A program made the translations under genes and the position numbers. Below are positions 4,894-6,300 of a DNA stretch of 6,300 nucleotides, piece by piece (the first letter of the stretch is position 1; the number at the start of each line of letters is the position of its first letter). Source of the DNA: Chitinophagia bacterium (GTDB lineage: Bacteria > Bacteroidota > Bacteroidia > Chitinophagales > Chitinophagaceae); NCBI GenBank assembly GCA_010021705.1, contig RGMU01000094.1, positions 1 through 6,300 on the forward strand, given 5' to 3'. The notes beneath the pieces were generated by a model. The model worked only from the letters and a program-made list of their open reading frames with translations. It did no database searches and had not been told where the DNA came from.

Positions 4894-6300
4894 ATGAAAA
4901 GGTTATTACTATTAATGGGTATAACAGCGGGTTGTATTGCAGCCAATGCACAAGCACCTACTGCGCCCAAAACTGCCCCTAAGCCAACAAAATATAGCAA
5001 AGATGCCGACCTATCTAGGTTGGTAATAGACCTAAACCTAAAAGGCGGCGGTTTGATGCAGAAGTACTCACTTACCAATGAAAATTTGTACAATTCAGCG
5101 GTTGTGTATAATCGCGGTGAGCTAAAGTTTAACAATGGCATGTCTTTCGGGGGCGACCTTCAATTAGGCGTATTCTTAGGCAAAAACAGGCACTTTGGTA
5201 TTGGTACGGGTATTTTATACTTTAGCCAATCGGGTGAAGCTACGATGGAAAACTTTAACGTTGCCAACAAAGAAACGGACAGCAAAGGCAATGCGTACAG
5301 GCAAATTATTACCGCTACTGATAAAATTACGGAAAAGCTAACCATTACCAACATTAACCTGCCTTTGGTGTTAAAATACAAAAACAGGTTGAGCCAAAAA
5401 TGGGGCGTTACCGGAGATGTGGGTTTGTTGTTTAACTTTCAACATTCTAATTCGTATAACTCCAATGCGATGTTTGACTATGAAGCGGTTTATCGCCTTC
5501 AAACCAACAGCGATGGTACAAAGTCTTATGTGTTTGACAATACTGTTACGCCTGACGTAAACAGCCTATTTTACACTAAGAGCTACTTTTACCAAAGCCA
5601 TCCGGGAGCTACTAAGGCTGATTTAGATGCCTACTTCCTTCAAAAAAGAACGGAAGGCATAAATGTGGCTACCGGCGTGAAGCCGACCAACACTACGGGT
5701 GATTATGCTATGACAACGGGTAGTGTGGGCTTTATTATACAGCCTGCGGTTAACTACTTTTTGTCTGACAACTTTGCCTTGAACTTGGGTGTTTATTACA
5801 CTTATCAGTCTATAGCTAATTCTAACAATATCAATAACAAGATTATTGATAAAGGTGGTAATTACAACACGGTATTAAAGTCGGTAACGTCTAATGACGC
5901 TCAATCTTTTGGCGTTAACTTAGGTGTTAGATACTTTATAGGTAATAATAAAGATACCGATGAAGACGGCATTCCCGATAAAAAGGATTCATGCGTTAAC
6001 GAACCGGGTTTAGCTGCGTTTCATGGTTGCCCGGATAGAGATAAAGACGGCGTGCCTGATAGAAAAGATGAGTGCCCCGATGTGTTTGGTTTAGCTCAGT
6101 TTAATGGCTGTCCGGATAGAGACGGAGACGGTATTCCTGATAAAGCAGATGCTTGCCCGGACGTGGCAGGATTGGCAAAATATCAAGGTTGCCCGGACAG
6201 AGACGGTGATGGCGTGATAGACAAAAATGACGACTGCCCTGATGTTCCGGGTTTGGCGAGCCTAAGAGGTTGCCCTGATAGAGACGGAGACGGCGTTCCT
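4894..6300 (+). CDS. Outer-membrane beta-barrel protein with TSP3 repeats, OmpA-like (cut by right edge)
   Basis: This is an open frame of 469 codons from the ATG at 4894 to the window end with no stop. The signal peptide is about residues 1-18 to 20 (MKRLLLLMGITAGCIAANAQA); TAGC is a poor lipobox, so signal peptidase I cleavage near ANA/QA is favoured. Residues about 50-352 alternate hydrophobic and polar residues with GVFLGKN, FGIGTGILYF, INLPLVLKYK, WGVTGDVGLLF, VGFIIQPAVNYFL, FALNLGVYYTYQS and FGVNLGVRYFIG. These are the strands of an outer-membrane porin-like barrel with a long polar insertion (about 190-270). From residue 354 come 27-residue TSP3 repeats rich in Asp. In this architecture an OmpA peptidoglycan-binding domain usually follows, but that would lie outside the window. 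The gene starts 23 bp after the adhesin with no terminator or promoter box between, so co-transcription is likely. The A-rich leader lacks a Shine-Dalgarno sequence, as usual for the phylum. Confidence 0.85.
   Translation, partial: MKRLLLLMGITAGCIAANAQAPTAPKTAPKPTKYSKDADLSRLVIDLNLKGGGLMQKYSLTNENLYNSAVVYNRGELKFNNGMSFGGDLQLGVFLGKNRHFGIGTGILYFSQSGEATMENFNVANKETDSKGNAYRQIITATDKITEKLTITNINLPLVLKYKNRLSQKWGVTGDVGLLFNFQHSNSYNSNAMFDYEAVYRLQTNSDGTKSYVFDNTVTPDVNSLFYTKSYFYQSHPGATKADLDAYFLQKRTEGINVATGVKPTNTTGDYAMTTGSVGFIIQPAVNYFLSDNFALNLGVYYTYQSIANSNNINNKIIDKGGNYNTVLKSVTSNDAQSFGVNLGVRYFIGNNKDTDEDGIPDKKDSCVNEPGLAAFHGCPDRDKDGVPDRKDECPDVFGLAQFNGCPDRDGDGIPDKADACPDVAGLAKYQGCPDRDGDGVIDKNDDCPDVPGLASLRGCPDRDGDGVP
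5953..6300 (+). repeat. Thrombospondin type 3 repeats, 81-bp (27-residue) periodicity
   Basis: Units begin at 5953, 6034, 6115, 6196 and 6277 (the last is cut). The shared pattern is D.D.DG(I/V)(P/I)D..D.CP(D/E).(P/F/A)GL......GCP, with calcium-ligand Asp residues and two Cys per unit. The first unit is the most divergent, with DTDEDG and CVNEPG. Such repeats form a rigid calcium-stabilised stalk between an outer-membrane barrel and a periplasmic domain. All full units are exactly 27 residues, so recombination between units would keep the frame. Confidence 0.92.

Noticed and set aside
4894..4950. A lipoprotein signal in the barrel protein (TAGC at residues 10-13)
   Set aside because: The residue at -3 is Thr rather than Leu/Val/Ile, and a standard ANA/QA cleavage site follows; barrel proteins of this type are usually not lipoproteins.
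4860..5381. Two minus-strand open frames opposite the barrel protein (4860-5141 and 5160-5381)
   Set aside because: The plus-strand frame has a signal peptide, barrel strands and TSP3 repeats without a stop; the minus frames are shadows.

Overview
The window reads as chromosomal DNA of a Bacteroidota bacterium, probably from the Chitinophagia/Sphingobacteriia/Cytophagia side rather than the gut Bacteroidales. The evidence is a C-terminal type IX secretion (T9SS) sorting domain on a large repeat protein, TAnnTTTG promoter boxes, no clear Shine-Dalgarno sequences, a moderately AT-rich composition, and an outer-membrane barrel joined to thrombospondin type 3 (TSP3) repeats. The genus cannot be fixed from this sequence.

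Left part (1-1357, minus strand). The first 45 codons of an M3-family oligoendopeptidase run off the left edge. Upstream of it is a spacer of about 330 bp filled mostly by a tandem array of ~47-bp units, each holding an 8-bp inverted repeat (CAACATCA / TGATGTTG). Beyond that is a complete lysophospholipid/lipid A (LpxL/HtrB-type) acyltransferase. Both genes point left, so the repeats lie 3' of the acyltransferase and 5' of the peptidase promoter.

Middle (1358-1495). This is a short divergent intergenic region. It has a strong 12-bp hairpin and a well-formed Bacteroidota promoter (TTG, 21-bp spacer, TACCTTTG) that drives the rightward genes and also fixes the start of the adhesin at the ATG at 1496.

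Right part (1496-6300, plus strand). A 1124-residue secreted protein carries a signal peptide, an N-terminal Ig/cadherin-like domain, eight tandem PKD-like domains of 89-91 residues plus a ninth degenerate one, and a T9SS type A sorting domain. It is followed after only 23 bp by an outer-membrane beta-barrel protein with 27-residue TSP3 calcium-binding repeats, which is cut by the right edge. The two are probably co-transcribed. They look like a surface adhesin exported by T9SS together with an OmpA-like outer-membrane partner, but the functional link is inferred from adjacency alone.

No tRNA, rRNA, CRISPR array, insertion sequence or integrase was seen. The least explained element is the palindromic 47-bp repeat array, whose phase continues into the 3' coding end of the acyltransferase gene.
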